Below are positions 8,062 to 16,047 of a stretch of DNA of 27,462 bases, piece by piece. Made by a program: the position numbers and the translations under genes. The number at the start of each line of letters is the position of its first letter. The stretch's first letter is position 1. Source of the DNA: JAJNNC01 sp038232695 (GTDB lineage Bacteria > Bacteroidota > Bacteroidia > Cytophagales > Cyclobacteriaceae); the NCBI GenBank assembly GCA_038232695.1, contig JBBSNI010000020.1:1-27462 (forward strand), read 5' to 3'. A model generated the notes under the pieces. It was not told the origin of the DNA. It ran no database searches and saw only the letters and a list, made by a program, of their open reading frames with translations.

Positions 8062-9600
8062 ATGATGAAAGCAACGCTGATTGCTCCCATATTTTGTACC
8101 CTGCTGACTGCCGGAATGGCACAGGCACCGGCAGAAAAGGCGGAATTCACCTACGAACTGGTCAACTTAGGACGTAAGGTCAACAGCAAATACCATGATT
8201 CGGCACCGGTGATCTCTCCTGATGGCAAAACGCTGTACTTTACCGTCAGCAACCATCCTGAAAACAACTACGGCGCCGACAAAAGCCAGGACATCTGGTA
8301 CGCCGTGCTGGACTCTGCCGGACAGTGGTCGGAAGCTGTCCACATGCCTGCGCCGTTCAACAAAGCCCAATACAACCAGGTGCTGAGCATCTCCGCCGAT
8401 GGCAACCAACTGCTCATCCGGGGCGGCAGAGGGAAGGATAATATGGGTTTTTCACTTTGTCAGAAAGACAACGAACAGTGGCAAAAGCCTGTGGCACTGG
8501 ACATTCCGGACTTTGAAAAAATGTGCCAGGGCCGGTTCAATGGGGCTTTTCTTTCCTACGACCAACAAGTACTGCTCCTTTACTTCAACGAAAAGCCCAA
8601 CAGCACCTACAGCGATTTGTATGTTTCCTTCCGGCAGGCAAATGATGCATGGTCGCGTCCGCAACTGATCACCTGTTTGAATACCCACATGGATGAGTTT
8701 GGTCCTTACCTGGCTCCGGACAACCAGACGCTCTACTTTGCCAGCAACCGTTCGGGCGGCTACGGCAGCACCGACATCTGGAAAACCCACCGGCTGGACG
8801 ATACCTGGCTCAAATGGTCGGAGCCGGAAAACATCGGCGCCCCTGTCAATACCGGCGGGTTTGATGCCTACTACACCGTAGCCGAAGCCGATACGCTGGT
8901 GTTTACTACCCGCGCTTTTATGTCGGCCGACGGTGGGCATCTGGACATTTACTCTCTGAAAAGAACGCTCATAGAGGAGCCTAAGCTGTTCCTGAGCGGT
9001 TATGTGTATAACCAGAAAAACAACGACCCGGTGAAGGCCAACATCCGGTTTGAGAAAGATGCAGAAGTGCTAAAAATCGGGCAGACGCACTCCGAGTACG
9101 GAGAATACAGAACCCAATTGGCCACCGGCGGCAAATATATACTGCACGTCAGCGCCGAAGGCTTCCTGGCAACGACCGACAGCGTAGAACTGGAAGAGAT
9201 CATCATAGAAGATACGGAAGTGTACAAAGACCTGTTCCTGAAACCCATAGAAGTAGGCCTATCCGTCAGGCTCAACAATATTTTCTTTGATTACAACAAA
9301 ACCACGCTCAGACCGGAGTCTTTTCCCGAACTGGACCGGGTGGTAGAAATGATGGAGCAAAATCCGGAGCTCAAAATTGAGATCGGCGGCCATACCGACA
9401 GCCGGGGCTCCGACGATTACAACCAGCAACTCTCCCAGGGTAGGGCGGAAGCCGTGCGCGAATACCTCTTGCAACATCTCGTAGAAGCGGAGCGCGTCAC
9501 AGCTACCGGTTATGGCGAAACCCAGCCGGAAGTAGACAACGATACCGAAGAGAACATGCAGATCAACAGAAGGGTAGCGTTCGTCGTGCTGGAGAATTGA
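8062..9600 (+). CDS. PD40 beta-propeller / OmpA-family envelope protein
   Basis: 512 residues from ATG 8062 (MMKATLIAPIF), a start chosen because it gives a clean signal peptide ending AGMAQA. An upstream TTG at 8026 would bury it. After cleavage come PD40/WD40-like propeller blades with repeated SPDGKTLYF, SADGNQLLI, APDNQTLYFASNRSGGYGSTDIW and similar motifs (to about residue 310). Next is a carboxypeptidase-regulatory-like beta sandwich (YVYNQKNNDPVKANIRF), then a C-terminal OmpA domain (about 395-510) with FFDYNKTTLRPES and GGHTDSRGSDDYNQQLSQGR, the peptidoglycan-binding Asp and Arg. Proteins of this type sit in the periplasm or outer membrane and tether to peptidoglycan; in gliding Bacteroidota, relatives accompany secretion and motility proteins. 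The gene stands alone, before the response regulator. The substrate of the propeller is unknown. Confidence 0.92.
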   Translation: MMKATLIAPIFCTLLTAGMAQAPAEKAEFTYELVNLGRKVNSKYHDSAPVISPDGKTLYFTVSNHPENNYGADKSQDIWYAVLDSAGQWSEAVHMPAPFNKAQYNQVLSISADGNQLLIRGGRGKDNMGFSLCQKDNEQWQKPVALDIPDFEKMCQGRFNGAFLSYDQQVLLLYFNEKPNSTYSDLYVSFRQANDAWSRPQLITCLNTHMDEFGPYLAPDNQTLYFASNRSGGYGSTDIWKTHRLDDTWLKWSEPENIGAPVNTGGFDAYYTVAEADTLVFTTRAFMSADGGHLDIYSLKRTLIEEPKLFLSGYVYNQKNNDPVKANIRFEKDAEVLKIGQTHSEYGEYRTQLATGGKYILHVSAEGFLATTDSVELEEIIIEDTEVYKDLFLKPIEVGLSVRLNNIFFDYNKTTLRPESFPELDRVVEMMEQNPELKIEIGGHTDSRGSDDYNQQLSQGRAEAVREYLLQHLVEAERVTATGYGETQPEVDNDTEENMQINRRVAFVVLEN

Positions 9601-9618
9601 TAAAAGGGCGTGAAGCTG

Positions 9619-9681
9619 GAAGACCGAAGACGGAAGTTTGAAGCCTCAAATTCTTTCTTCGGTCTTCGGACTTCCGTCTTC
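9619..9681. repeat. Paired inverted repeats of GAAGACCGAAG / GAAGACGGAAGT
   Basis: GAAGACCGAAG (9619-9629) pairs perfectly with CTTCGGTCTTC (9657-9667), and GAAGACGGAAGT (9626-9637) pairs perfectly with ACTTCCGTCTTC (9670-9681). Because the two left arms overlap and the pairings cross, only one stem can form at a time, or a branched fold. It lies 18 nt past the OmpA-gene stop and before the response-regulator start, and could end the first transcript. The T-run afterwards is absent (CCGGCAAAAAA follows). Confidence 0.55.
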
Positions 9682-9740
9682 CGGCAAAAAATTTGTATCA
9701 CAATGGCACAATCCATACCTTCGGGCACACCCGTGCCAAC

Positions 9741-11120
9741 ATGCATAAATTTGACGGAAAGATACTTATTGTAGACGACGACCAGGCGGTGTTGTATACG
9801 GCCCGGATGGTCCTCAAACAGATGTTTGCCCACATCAGCACGGAAAGCTCGCCTTCCCAAATCATTCCTCTGCTCCGGCAAACAGCTTACGACGTGGTCG
9901 TGCTGGATATGAACTTTGCCCAGGGCAAGACCAGCGGGCAGGAAGGGCTTTTCTGGCTCCGGGAAATCCTGAACCTAGACCCGCAGACGCAGGTCATTGT
10001 CACGACAGCATATGGCGATATAGAACTGGCGGTCAGCGCCATGCGGGAAGGCGCCATAGATTTTCTGGTAAAACCCTGGGAAAAGGAAAAGCTGCTGGCT
10101 ACCGTCCACACCGCTTTTCAGCTAAGCCGCACCAGGCGGGAAGTCGCCCAACTGCGTCGCCGGCAGCAGACGCTTAGCCAGGAACTGGAAACTCCTTTTG
10201 CTGCAATGATCACTCGGTCGCCAGCGATGCAGCCGGTGCTGGATGCCATCCAAAAAGTAGCTGAAACGGAAGCCAATGTATTGATCCTGGGAGAAAACGG
10301 TACGGGCAAAGAGTTGGTCGCCCGCGCCATCCATTGCCATTCGCTGAGAGCCGCGGAAGCTTTTATCAAAATAGACTTAGGCGCTATCACAGAGACGCTC
10401 TTTGAGTCGGAACTGTTCGGACATACCAAAGGAGCCTTTACCGGGGCGGTAGAAGACAGAGCCGGGCGCATGGAAGTAGCTTCCGGCGGCACCCTGCTGC
10501 TGGATGAGATCGGCAACCTGTCGCTTCCCCTGCAAGCCAAGCTACTGACCGCTCTGCAAAGCAAACAGGTAATCCCGGTAGGTACGCACCAGCCCATCCA
10601 TATAGATGTACGCCTGATCTGTGCGACCAACCAGCCTTTGCACGAACTGGCAGCAGCACCTAAACCTACGTTCCGGCAGGATTTGCTCTATCGCATCAAT
10701 ACGGTAGAAATCTTTTTGCCGCCATTGCGCGCGCGCCGGGAAGACATCAGCGTGCTGGTTGCTCATTTCCTCCGTTTGTATGGCAAAAAGTATGGAAAGG
10801 AAACTCTCCAAATAAGCCGGAAGGCGATGCGGCAGCTTGAGAAATATACCTGGCCGGGCAACGTGCGGGAACTGCAACATGCCGTAGAGCGCGCCGTCAT
10901 CATGAGCAGCCACGCTACGCTGGAAGCGGCTGATTTCCTGCTGGATCATGCGCAGCCAACACGTCTCCCAGACGTGGAGACTTATCATATGGAAACGGTG
11001 GAGAAGAATACGCTAACAGAAGCCATCAGAAAACACCAGGGAAACCTAAGCAAGGCCGCACAGGAACTAGGCTTAGGGCGTAGCACACTTTACCGGAAGA
11101 TGAAGAAGTATGACTTATAA
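9741..11120 (+). CDS. Sigma-54-dependent response regulator (NtrC/AtoC type)
   Basis: 459 residues from ATG 9741 (MHKFDGKILIVDDD). A TTG-started extension from 9693 is not needed. Receiver domain (1-120): acidic pocket D12-D14, phospho-acceptor D56 in VVLDMN, Thr in VTTAYG, Lys111 in LVKPW. AAA+ domain: Walker A GENGTGKE (184-191), GAFTGA sigma-54 contact loop (231-236), Walker B TLLLDEIGNL (about 251-260), arginine region PLRARREDI. C-terminal Fis-type helix-turn-helix: LSKAAQELGLGRSTLYRKM. It should activate RpoN promoters when phosphorylated. The usual neighbour, a sensor histidine kinase, is absent: the next gene is convergent accC. I found no clean TGGCAC-N5-TTGC site nearby, so the target is unclear. 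Confidence 0.94.
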   Translation: MHKFDGKILIVDDDQAVLYTARMVLKQMFAHISTESSPSQIIPLLRQTAYDVVVLDMNFAQGKTSGQEGLFWLREILNLDPQTQVIVTTAYGDIELAVSAMREGAIDFLVKPWEKEKLLATVHTAFQLSRTRREVAQLRRRQQTLSQELETPFAAMITRSPAMQPVLDAIQKVAETEANVLILGENGTGKELVARAIHCHSLRAAEAFIKIDLGAITETLFESELFGHTKGAFTGAVEDRAGRMEVASGGTLLLDEIGNLSLPLQAKLLTALQSKQVIPVGTHQPIHIDVRLICATNQPLHELAAAPKPTFRQDLLYRINTVEIFLPPLRARREDISVLVAHFLRLYGKKYGKETLQISRKAMRQLEKYTWPGNVRELQHAVERAVIMSSHATLEAADFLLDHAQPTRLPDVETYHMETVEKNTLTEAIRKHQGNLSKAAQELGLGRSTLYRKMKKYDL

Positions 11121-11329
11121 GCATATATAGTACGCGACAGAATTTTATAGAATTAGCCAGACCGGGAGTCGCCACTCCGGGGTCTGTAAATAATCCACAC
11201 GATCATTCTATGACGAACACACGAGGTTCGCGCGAACTGGCTCACAAAGATAACTGGCTAAACCTTTGTGCCCTTTGTGTATATCCTTGTGTCCTTCGTG
11301 GTTAAAAAATTAAAAACAAGTAAACTAGT
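11121..11329. other. Convergent intergenic region (209 bp) with stem-loop and a widespread repeat text
   Basis: CAGACC, then GGAGT, loop CGCC, ACTCC and GGTCTG (11158-11186) form a strong stem-loop with a small internal loop; no T-run follows. GTTCGCGCGAAC (11226-11237) is a perfect 12-bp palindrome. Positions 11265-11310 carry CCTTTGTGCCCTTTGTGTAT then CCTTGTGTCCTTCGTGGTTA, a tandem-like text seen between genes in many bacterial genomes (from memory). The region separates the converging ends of the response regulator and accC. No open frame with a family signal is seen. Confidence 0.5.
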
Positions 11330-12820
11330 TTACCATCTCCTGCGGCTGCGCCACCGGCTCACGGTTTCTCTACTATGTGATGGCTGTGCAGGACGGTGGC
11401 TTTCCTGCAACAGAGCAGCCAAAGCAGCCACCACTTCTTGTTCTGCTTCCGACAGCGGCTGTGCCAGCAATTCGGGCCGAAAATGTTCCTCTACAAACTT
11501 AGTATCAAACTGACCGGAGACAAAAGCCGGATGCTGCAAGACAAAGCGGCAAAAATCCAGGGTAGTAGCCACTCCTACAATCTCATACTCCCGGATAGCG
11601 CGCAACATCCGGCCGATCGCCTCTTCCCGCGTACTGGCATGGACAATCAGCTTGGCGATCATAGGATCGTAATACACCGGAATGTCCATGCCCTGCTCAA
11701 AGCCATCGTCTACCCGGACGCCCGGTCCCTGCGGACGCTGGTACGTAACTAACTTCCCGGTGTCGGGCAGGAATTGGTTGGCAGGGTCTTCGGCGTACAC
11801 CCTGACTTCTATGGCATGTCCGTGGATGTGCAGGTCTTCTTGCGTAAAAGGAAGCGGTTGCCCTTCGGCAATGCTGATTTGCTGCTTCACCAGGTCAAGG
11901 CCGGTAATCATTTCCGTGACCGGATGCTCTACCTGCAGGCGGGTGTTCATTTCCAGAAAATAAAACTGTAAGTCCTGTCCCACCACAAACTCTACCGTAC
12001 CGGCGCCTACATACTGGCAGGCTTTGGCGACATTCACGGCTGCTTCGCCCATCGCCTGCCGCATATCGTCCGTAACGACAGCCGAAGGGGCTTCTTCTAT
12101 TACTTTCTGATAACGCCGCTGGATAGAGCATTCTCTTTCGAACAGATAGACAACATGGCCATGCTGGTCGCCCAGGATTTGTATCTCTATGTGTTTGGGC
12201 GCGACAATAAACTTCTCAATAAATACTGACCCGTCGCCAAAAGCCGAGCGGGCTTCACTGATGGCGCGTTCCATCTGTTCTTCCAGCACAGCTTCGGATT
12301 CTACGATACGCATTCCCTTGCCGCCCCCGCCTGCGCTGGCTTTGATCAGCACCGGGTAGCCGATTCTTTGGGCAGCCTGCCGGGCATCGGCTATGTCTTC
12401 GACGGCCTGCGACGTGCCGGGTACTAAAGGAATATTATATTGAGCAACCGCCTCTTTAGCAGCCAGCTTGCTGCCCATCATGGCAATAGCTTCGGCAGAC
12501 GGACCAATAAAGGTAATGCCGGCCTCCGTGATACGCCGGGCAAAGGCTGCATTTTCTGAGAGGAAACCATAGCCGGGATGTACGGCATCGGCTCCTGTAT
12601 GCTGGCAGGCTGCCATGATCTTATCGATGTTAAGATAGGAGGCAGACGAAGGAGCAGCGCCTATGTGTACCGCTTCATCCGCATAGCGGACATGCGGCGC
12701 CTTCCGGTCGGCATCGCTATAGACAGCGACGGTTTGCTTTCCTTCTTCTCTGGCGGAGCGCATGATGCGGAGGGCAATCTCTCCACGGTTGGCAATCAAA
12801 ATCTTTTTTATGGGGGGCAT
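11330..12820 (-). CDS. accC: Biotin carboxylase subunit of an acetyl/acyl-CoA carboxylase
   Basis: 496 residues from ATG 12820 (MPPIKKILIANRGEIALRI). It carboxylates the biotin of a carrier protein using ATP and bicarbonate. Visible in order: the biotin-carboxylase N-domain (IANRGEIA, YADEAVHIG, HPGYGFLSEN), the ATP-grasp with glycine-rich loop KASAGGGGKGMRIV (about 160-173), KHIEIQILGDQHGHVV, ERECSIQRRYQKVIEEAPS, and the catalytic EMNTRLQVEHPVTE. The C-domain follows, then about 45 residues beyond the E. coli AccC length, ending in an Arg/Ser-rich tail (SRETVSRWRSRRRW). No biotin carrier or carboxyltransferase gene is adjacent, so whether it serves acetyl-CoA or another acyl-CoA (propionyl, methylcrotonyl) cannot be told. 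The tail may come from read-through of a lost stop, given its odd composition. Confidence 0.93.
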   Translation of the reverse strand: MPPIKKILIANRGEIALRIMRSAREEGKQTVAVYSDADRKAPHVRYADEAVHIGAAPSSASYLNIDKIMAACQHTGADAVHPGYGFLSENAAFARRITEAGITFIGPSAEAIAMMGSKLAAKEAVAQYNIPLVPGTSQAVEDIADARQAAQRIGYPVLIKASAGGGGKGMRIVESEAVLEEQMERAISEARSAFGDGSVFIEKFIVAPKHIEIQILGDQHGHVVYLFERECSIQRRYQKVIEEAPSAVVTDDMRQAMGEAAVNVAKACQYVGAGTVEFVVGQDLQFYFLEMNTRLQVEHPVTEMITGLDLVKQQISIAEGQPLPFTQEDLHIHGHAIEVRVYAEDPANQFLPDTGKLVTYQRPQGPGVRVDDGFEQGMDIPVYYDPMIAKLIVHASTREEAIGRMLRAIREYEIVGVATTLDFCRFVLQHPAFVSGQFDTKFVEEHFRPELLAQPLSEAEQEVVAALAALLQESHRPAQPSHSRETVSRWRSRRRW

Positions 12821-12967
12821 ATATTCACTTTTCTTATCAAATCAAATGTATTCAATGTTTTCAACTTGGGAAAAACTTTTAACAGTTATCACAAAAATGA
12901 ATAAATTTCATTATTTTTATTCGAGCCTGACTTTCCGGCCGGCTCCTACACTTTAACCCACCATAAA

Positions 12968-13573
12968 ATGAAACGATACCTAACCCTTTGCGCGCTGAGC
13001 CTGATCGCTTTGTGCGGATGTGCCCCGAAGCCGCCGATATTGGGCTTCTTCGAGACCGATGGATATATTAAGCCTTATCAAAAAAGTTTTGGCGATACGC
13101 TTACCTTCGTCCTGAGCCAGGAGATTTCTGATGAATTTGTAGTAAGCGGAGCAGGCGTTAGAAGAATGGACGTGTTTAATTTCAGAAAATCTTTAAAGCT
13201 TTCTTTATACTATACTTTTCTGGATAGTTTCAAAGACGTCCGTTTTGCTGACCAGGTAGACAGCAACGGTGTTTGTGTGGTACTGTACCGGGTCAGACCT
13301 TCCTGGGAGATCAAGTCTGCCAGCACCTCTGTAAGCGGAGTAGAAGGGCGCACCGTTTCAAGTACCAATTACCAGGTAGCCGCCTTGTTCCGTTACGATG
13401 GCGTCATTTACAAGGACGGCGAAAAGGTTTCAGTGCTGGACAATGAAGTGATGAGCGAAGCATCTACTTATTTTAGATCCGGAATGCCTGACACTTTCCG
13501 GGACGGCACCAAGCAGCTATGCGGAGCCATTTATAAAGAGGTGGTAGAAACTGAGCCTCTTAGTTACCGTTAA
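12968..13573 (+). CDS. Outer-membrane lipoprotein of unknown function (201 aa)
   Basis: ATG 12968 starts a lipoprotein signal: MKRYLTLCALSLIALCGC, with a lipobox ending at Cys18. A Pro-rich stretch follows (APKPPI). The mature part is beta-rich, without Cys pairs or catalytic motifs I recognise, and ends in a helix (TFRDGTKQLCGAIYKEVVE) as in small envelope lipoproteins of the YajG/transport-auxiliary sort. I do not recognise the family. The MBL-fold hydrolase begins 14 nt downstream, so the two are probably co-transcribed, but nothing ties their functions together. The 147-nt region upstream is AT-rich and shared with divergent accC. Confidence 0.78.
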   Translation: MKRYLTLCALSLIALCGCAPKPPILGFFETDGYIKPYQKSFGDTLTFVLSQEISDEFVVSGAGVRRMDVFNFRKSLKLSLYYTFLDSFKDVRFADQVDSNGVCVVLYRVRPSWEIKSASTSVSGVEGRTVSSTNYQVAALFRYDGVIYKDGEKVSVLDNEVMSEASTYFRSGMPDTFRDGTKQLCGAIYKEVVETEPLSYR

Positions 13574-13587
13574 CTCATTTTCGTAGC

Positions 13588-14478
13588 ATGATCCATATCC
13601 TTGACCTTCATTTTTTAGATATTCCGCAAACGATCGCTGCTTTTGTGGTAGAAACCTCCGACGGGCCGGTGCTGGTAGAAACCGGTCCGTACACTACCTA
13701 CCACAACCTGGAGCAAGCCCTGGCATCCAAAGGTTTTCGGGCAGCAGACATCCGGCATGTGCTGCTCACCCATATACACTTTGACCACGCCGGCGCCGCC
13801 TGGAAATTTGCCCGGCAAGGTGCTACCATTTATGTGCACCCTTTCGGCGCCCGGCACTTAGCCGATCCTGCTAAGCTCGTCAACTCTGCCCGGCGCATCT
13901 ACCAGGACGATATGGACCGGCTCTGGGGCGATATGGAAGCCATCCCGGTCGCTCAACTTCAGGAGGTGGACGACCAGGCGGGCTTTCAATTTGGTGGGGT
14001 GACTTTTAAAGCCTGGCATACACCCGGCCATGCCGTACATCACATCGCCTGGCAGGTAGGCGATCATCTTTTTACGGGCGACGTAGCTGGGGTGTGTATC
14101 GCGCACGGGCCGGTAGAGCCGCCCTGTCCGCCCCCGGACATCAACGTGGAAGACTGGCAACGCTCTATTAAGCTGATCAGCTCGCTGCAACCAAAAGCTT
14201 TATACCTGACGCATTTTGGTAAGATTGAAAATGTAGAAGCGCACTTGGATGCCCTGGAGAAAAGCCTGATCAACTGGGCTGACTGGGTACGGATGAAAAT
14301 GAACCAGGGACAGACCGAGGAAGAGACCGTACCGGAATTTACGCAGTACGTCGCCAACCAGCTTCGGGCCGATGGCGCTACAGAAGAGACCATCCACCAG
14401 TATGAAGCCGCCAATCCCTCCTGGATGAGCGTAGCCGGTCTGATGCGCTACTGGCAAAAAAAGAGCGACTCAACGTAA
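13588..14478 (+). CDS. MBL-fold metallo-hydrolase (296 aa)
   Basis: Start ATG 13588, 14 nt after the lipoprotein stop. The metallo-beta-lactamase-fold metal site is complete: T-H62-I-H64-F-D66-H67-AG, H148 in HTPGHAVHH, D165 in LFTGDVAG and H209 in LTHFGKIEN. A C-terminal helical extension of about 70 residues follows the core (WADWVRMKMNQGQTEEETV onward). It has no signal peptide, so it is cytoplasmic. The substrate is not readable from the sequence: this group includes lactonases, glyoxalase-II-like thioesterases and phosphodiesterases. Its end overlaps the end of the convergent VCBS/cytochrome gene by 9 nt (14470-14478), so the two ends are transcribed toward each other with no room for a terminator. 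Confidence 0.9.
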   Translation: MIHILDLHFLDIPQTIAAFVVETSDGPVLVETGPYTTYHNLEQALASKGFRAADIRHVLLTHIHFDHAGAAWKFARQGATIYVHPFGARHLADPAKLVNSARRIYQDDMDRLWGDMEAIPVAQLQEVDDQAGFQFGGVTFKAWHTPGHAVHHIAWQVGDHLFTGDVAGVCIAHGPVEPPCPPPDINVEDWQRSIKLISSLQPKALYLTHFGKIENVEAHLDALEKSLINWADWVRMKMNQGQTEEETVPEFTQYVANQLRADGATEETIHQYEAANPSWMSVAGLMRYWQKKSDST

Positions 14479-16047
14479 ACGGTTTTCTAAGATCAACACC
14501 TCAGGACCATCCTTGATCCATGCCTGCTGGATTTCTTTTGGCGTAGGCGTAGGGCTGTAAACAAAGGACCCCAGTACCATATCTTTATCGCCATCTTTGT
14601 CTATATCGCCCGTATCAAACACGAGCCACCTTCCTTTGCGGGCCTCAGCAAAGGTGTATCCTTTGAATTGGTATCCTTCGGGCGACCGGTTTTCCAAATA
14701 AAGGAAGCCCTGTTCCGGGGCATGTTCAAAATCAGCAAAGAAAGCGGTCGTGGCTATGTCCAGGTCGCCATCCTGGTCAAAGTCCTCCGCATGTGTCATG
14801 GTAGCTCCATACAAAGGATAAAAAAATACTTCCCGGAATTGATCTTGTCCCTGGTTTTCAAAAATACGTATCCCGTGATAGTTTTTCAGGGCAAAGGAGT
14901 AATCCGCATTGTCTCCCTGTACACAGAGAATATCCGGCTTGCCGTCGTTATTAAAATCCGCCAGTTCAAAATAGCTGGTTCCGTATTCAGGCGGAAAACG
15001 CAATACCGTCTTGGGCGTAAAGGCACCTTTGCCCTGGTTATAAAAAATGATCACTCTTTCATCGCCCTGAGCCATCAAAGCAATGATGTCTGGTAATCCA
15101 TCTTCGTTGAGATCATGGATGATGGTTTTGATCGCCCCTGCTTGGTCTACCAGGACATGCTCTTTCATGTTTGCAGCATGGCTGCCTTCATACCAGGAAA
15201 GCTTACCTGTCCGGTATCCAAAACCTGAAACCAGGTAGTCCTGACGCCCATCCTGGTTCAGATCAGCCACGGAAAGATAAACCGGCCGGGGCAAACTGTC
15301 GAGCAGCGCTGGGGCTAATTGCGTCCCCTGAAGCGGTACCAATTTTCCTTCGGGTTGGTCTGATGGGTTCATGATACCAATTTCCAGCAAATATTCTATC
15401 CCGTCTTTTTCTACCATCGCTACCGGCGGACTGTGTGTAGCCATAGAGTCAATGATCTGTAACTTTTCGTCCAGTGTTTTGATACTCTTTCGGGCGCTCC
15501 CCACCCGTAACCGGGTATGAGTAGTATCCAAAGAGACCAGCGTAGTCAGCGGAGATTGATTATCCAGGCTGATTTCATGTACTGAAAAAAAAGGCAAGGT
15601 ACGGGCTACGTTTTTCCGGATCGCTTGAGGTGCCATGCTATCCGGTGCCTGGCTCAGATAATAATGCGTTAACTTTTGCCAGGCTTCTGGTGTAATTTTC
15701 TCTTCGAAAGGAAAAATCCCTGCGCGGGAGACCGCCTGGATTTCATCATAAGACATGCCAACATAAGGATTTTTTGCGGTCTTCACGCCCAGGCGTTGTG
15801 CCATACCCGGAAGGACTTGTTCTTCCCAGATGGCTTTGGTCAGATGTGCAGGGTCGGGGAAGAGATGGCAGCGCTGGCAATAGACATACGCCAACTGTTG
15901 TCCGCTCAGACCTTTCAGGCTACTGGTATCCGGAAAAGTGACGGAAACGCTTTCTAACTGGCTGTTTTGATCATCTTTATGGTTCAGGCAACTCCAGCAT
16001 GATAACATTAACAATACTGCCGTAACTATCACGTGAAGGCTTCGCAT
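14470..16047 (-). CDS. VCBS/FG-GAP-repeat lipoprotein with a cytochrome c heme motif
   Basis: 525 residues from ATG 16047. A TTG one codon upstream is also possible. The N-terminus (MRSLHVIVTAVLLMLSCWSC) is a lipoprotein signal. About 57 residues in is CQRCH, a single CxxCH c-type heme site, followed by HLFPDP and a helical region ending near residue 125. The C-terminal two thirds hold at least five calcium-binding FG-GAP/VCBS units: DLNQDGRQD, DLNEDGLPD, DFNNDGKPD, DFDQDGDLD, DIDKDGDKD. This resembles the Bacteroidota FG-GAP proteins with an added cytochrome domain. The stop of the esterase and this start overlap by one base (TGATG), so translation is probably coupled. The cellular role is unknown; export through the outer membrane or surface display is likely. 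Confidence 0.88.
   Translation of the reverse strand: MRSLHVIVTAVLLMLSCWSCLNHKDDQNSQLESVSVTFPDTSSLKGLSGQQLAYVYCQRCHLFPDPAHLTKAIWEEQVLPGMAQRLGVKTAKNPYVGMSYDEIQAVSRAGIFPFEEKITPEAWQKLTHYYLSQAPDSMAPQAIRKNVARTLPFFSVHEISLDNQSPLTTLVSLDTTHTRLRVGSARKSIKTLDEKLQIIDSMATHSPPVAMVEKDGIEYLLEIGIMNPSDQPEGKLVPLQGTQLAPALLDSLPRPVYLSVADLNQDGRQDYLVSGFGYRTGKLSWYEGSHAANMKEHVLVDQAGAIKTIIHDLNEDGLPDIIALMAQGDERVIIFYNQGKGAFTPKTVLRFPPEYGTSYFELADFNNDGKPDILCVQGDNADYSFALKNYHGIRIFENQGQDQFREVFFYPLYGATMTHAEDFDQDGDLDIATTAFFADFEHAPEQGFLYLENRSPEGYQFKGYTFAEARKGRWLVFDTGDIDKDGDKDMVLGSFVYSPTPTPKEIQQAWIKDGPEVLILENRLR

Noticed and set aside
8452..8940. 162-codon minus-strand frame inside the OmpA-type gene
   Set aside because: Shadow of the propeller gene; no start signal or motif.
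9700..9735. Possible sigma-54 promoter (TGGCACAATCC) before the response regulator
   Set aside because: The required TTGC element is not at the right spacing; also TGGCAC at 18313 has no matching TTGC at N5.
10118..10988. Minus-strand frames (170 and 148 codons) inside the response regulator
   Set aside because: Antisense to a gene with complete receiver, AAA+ and HTH motifs.
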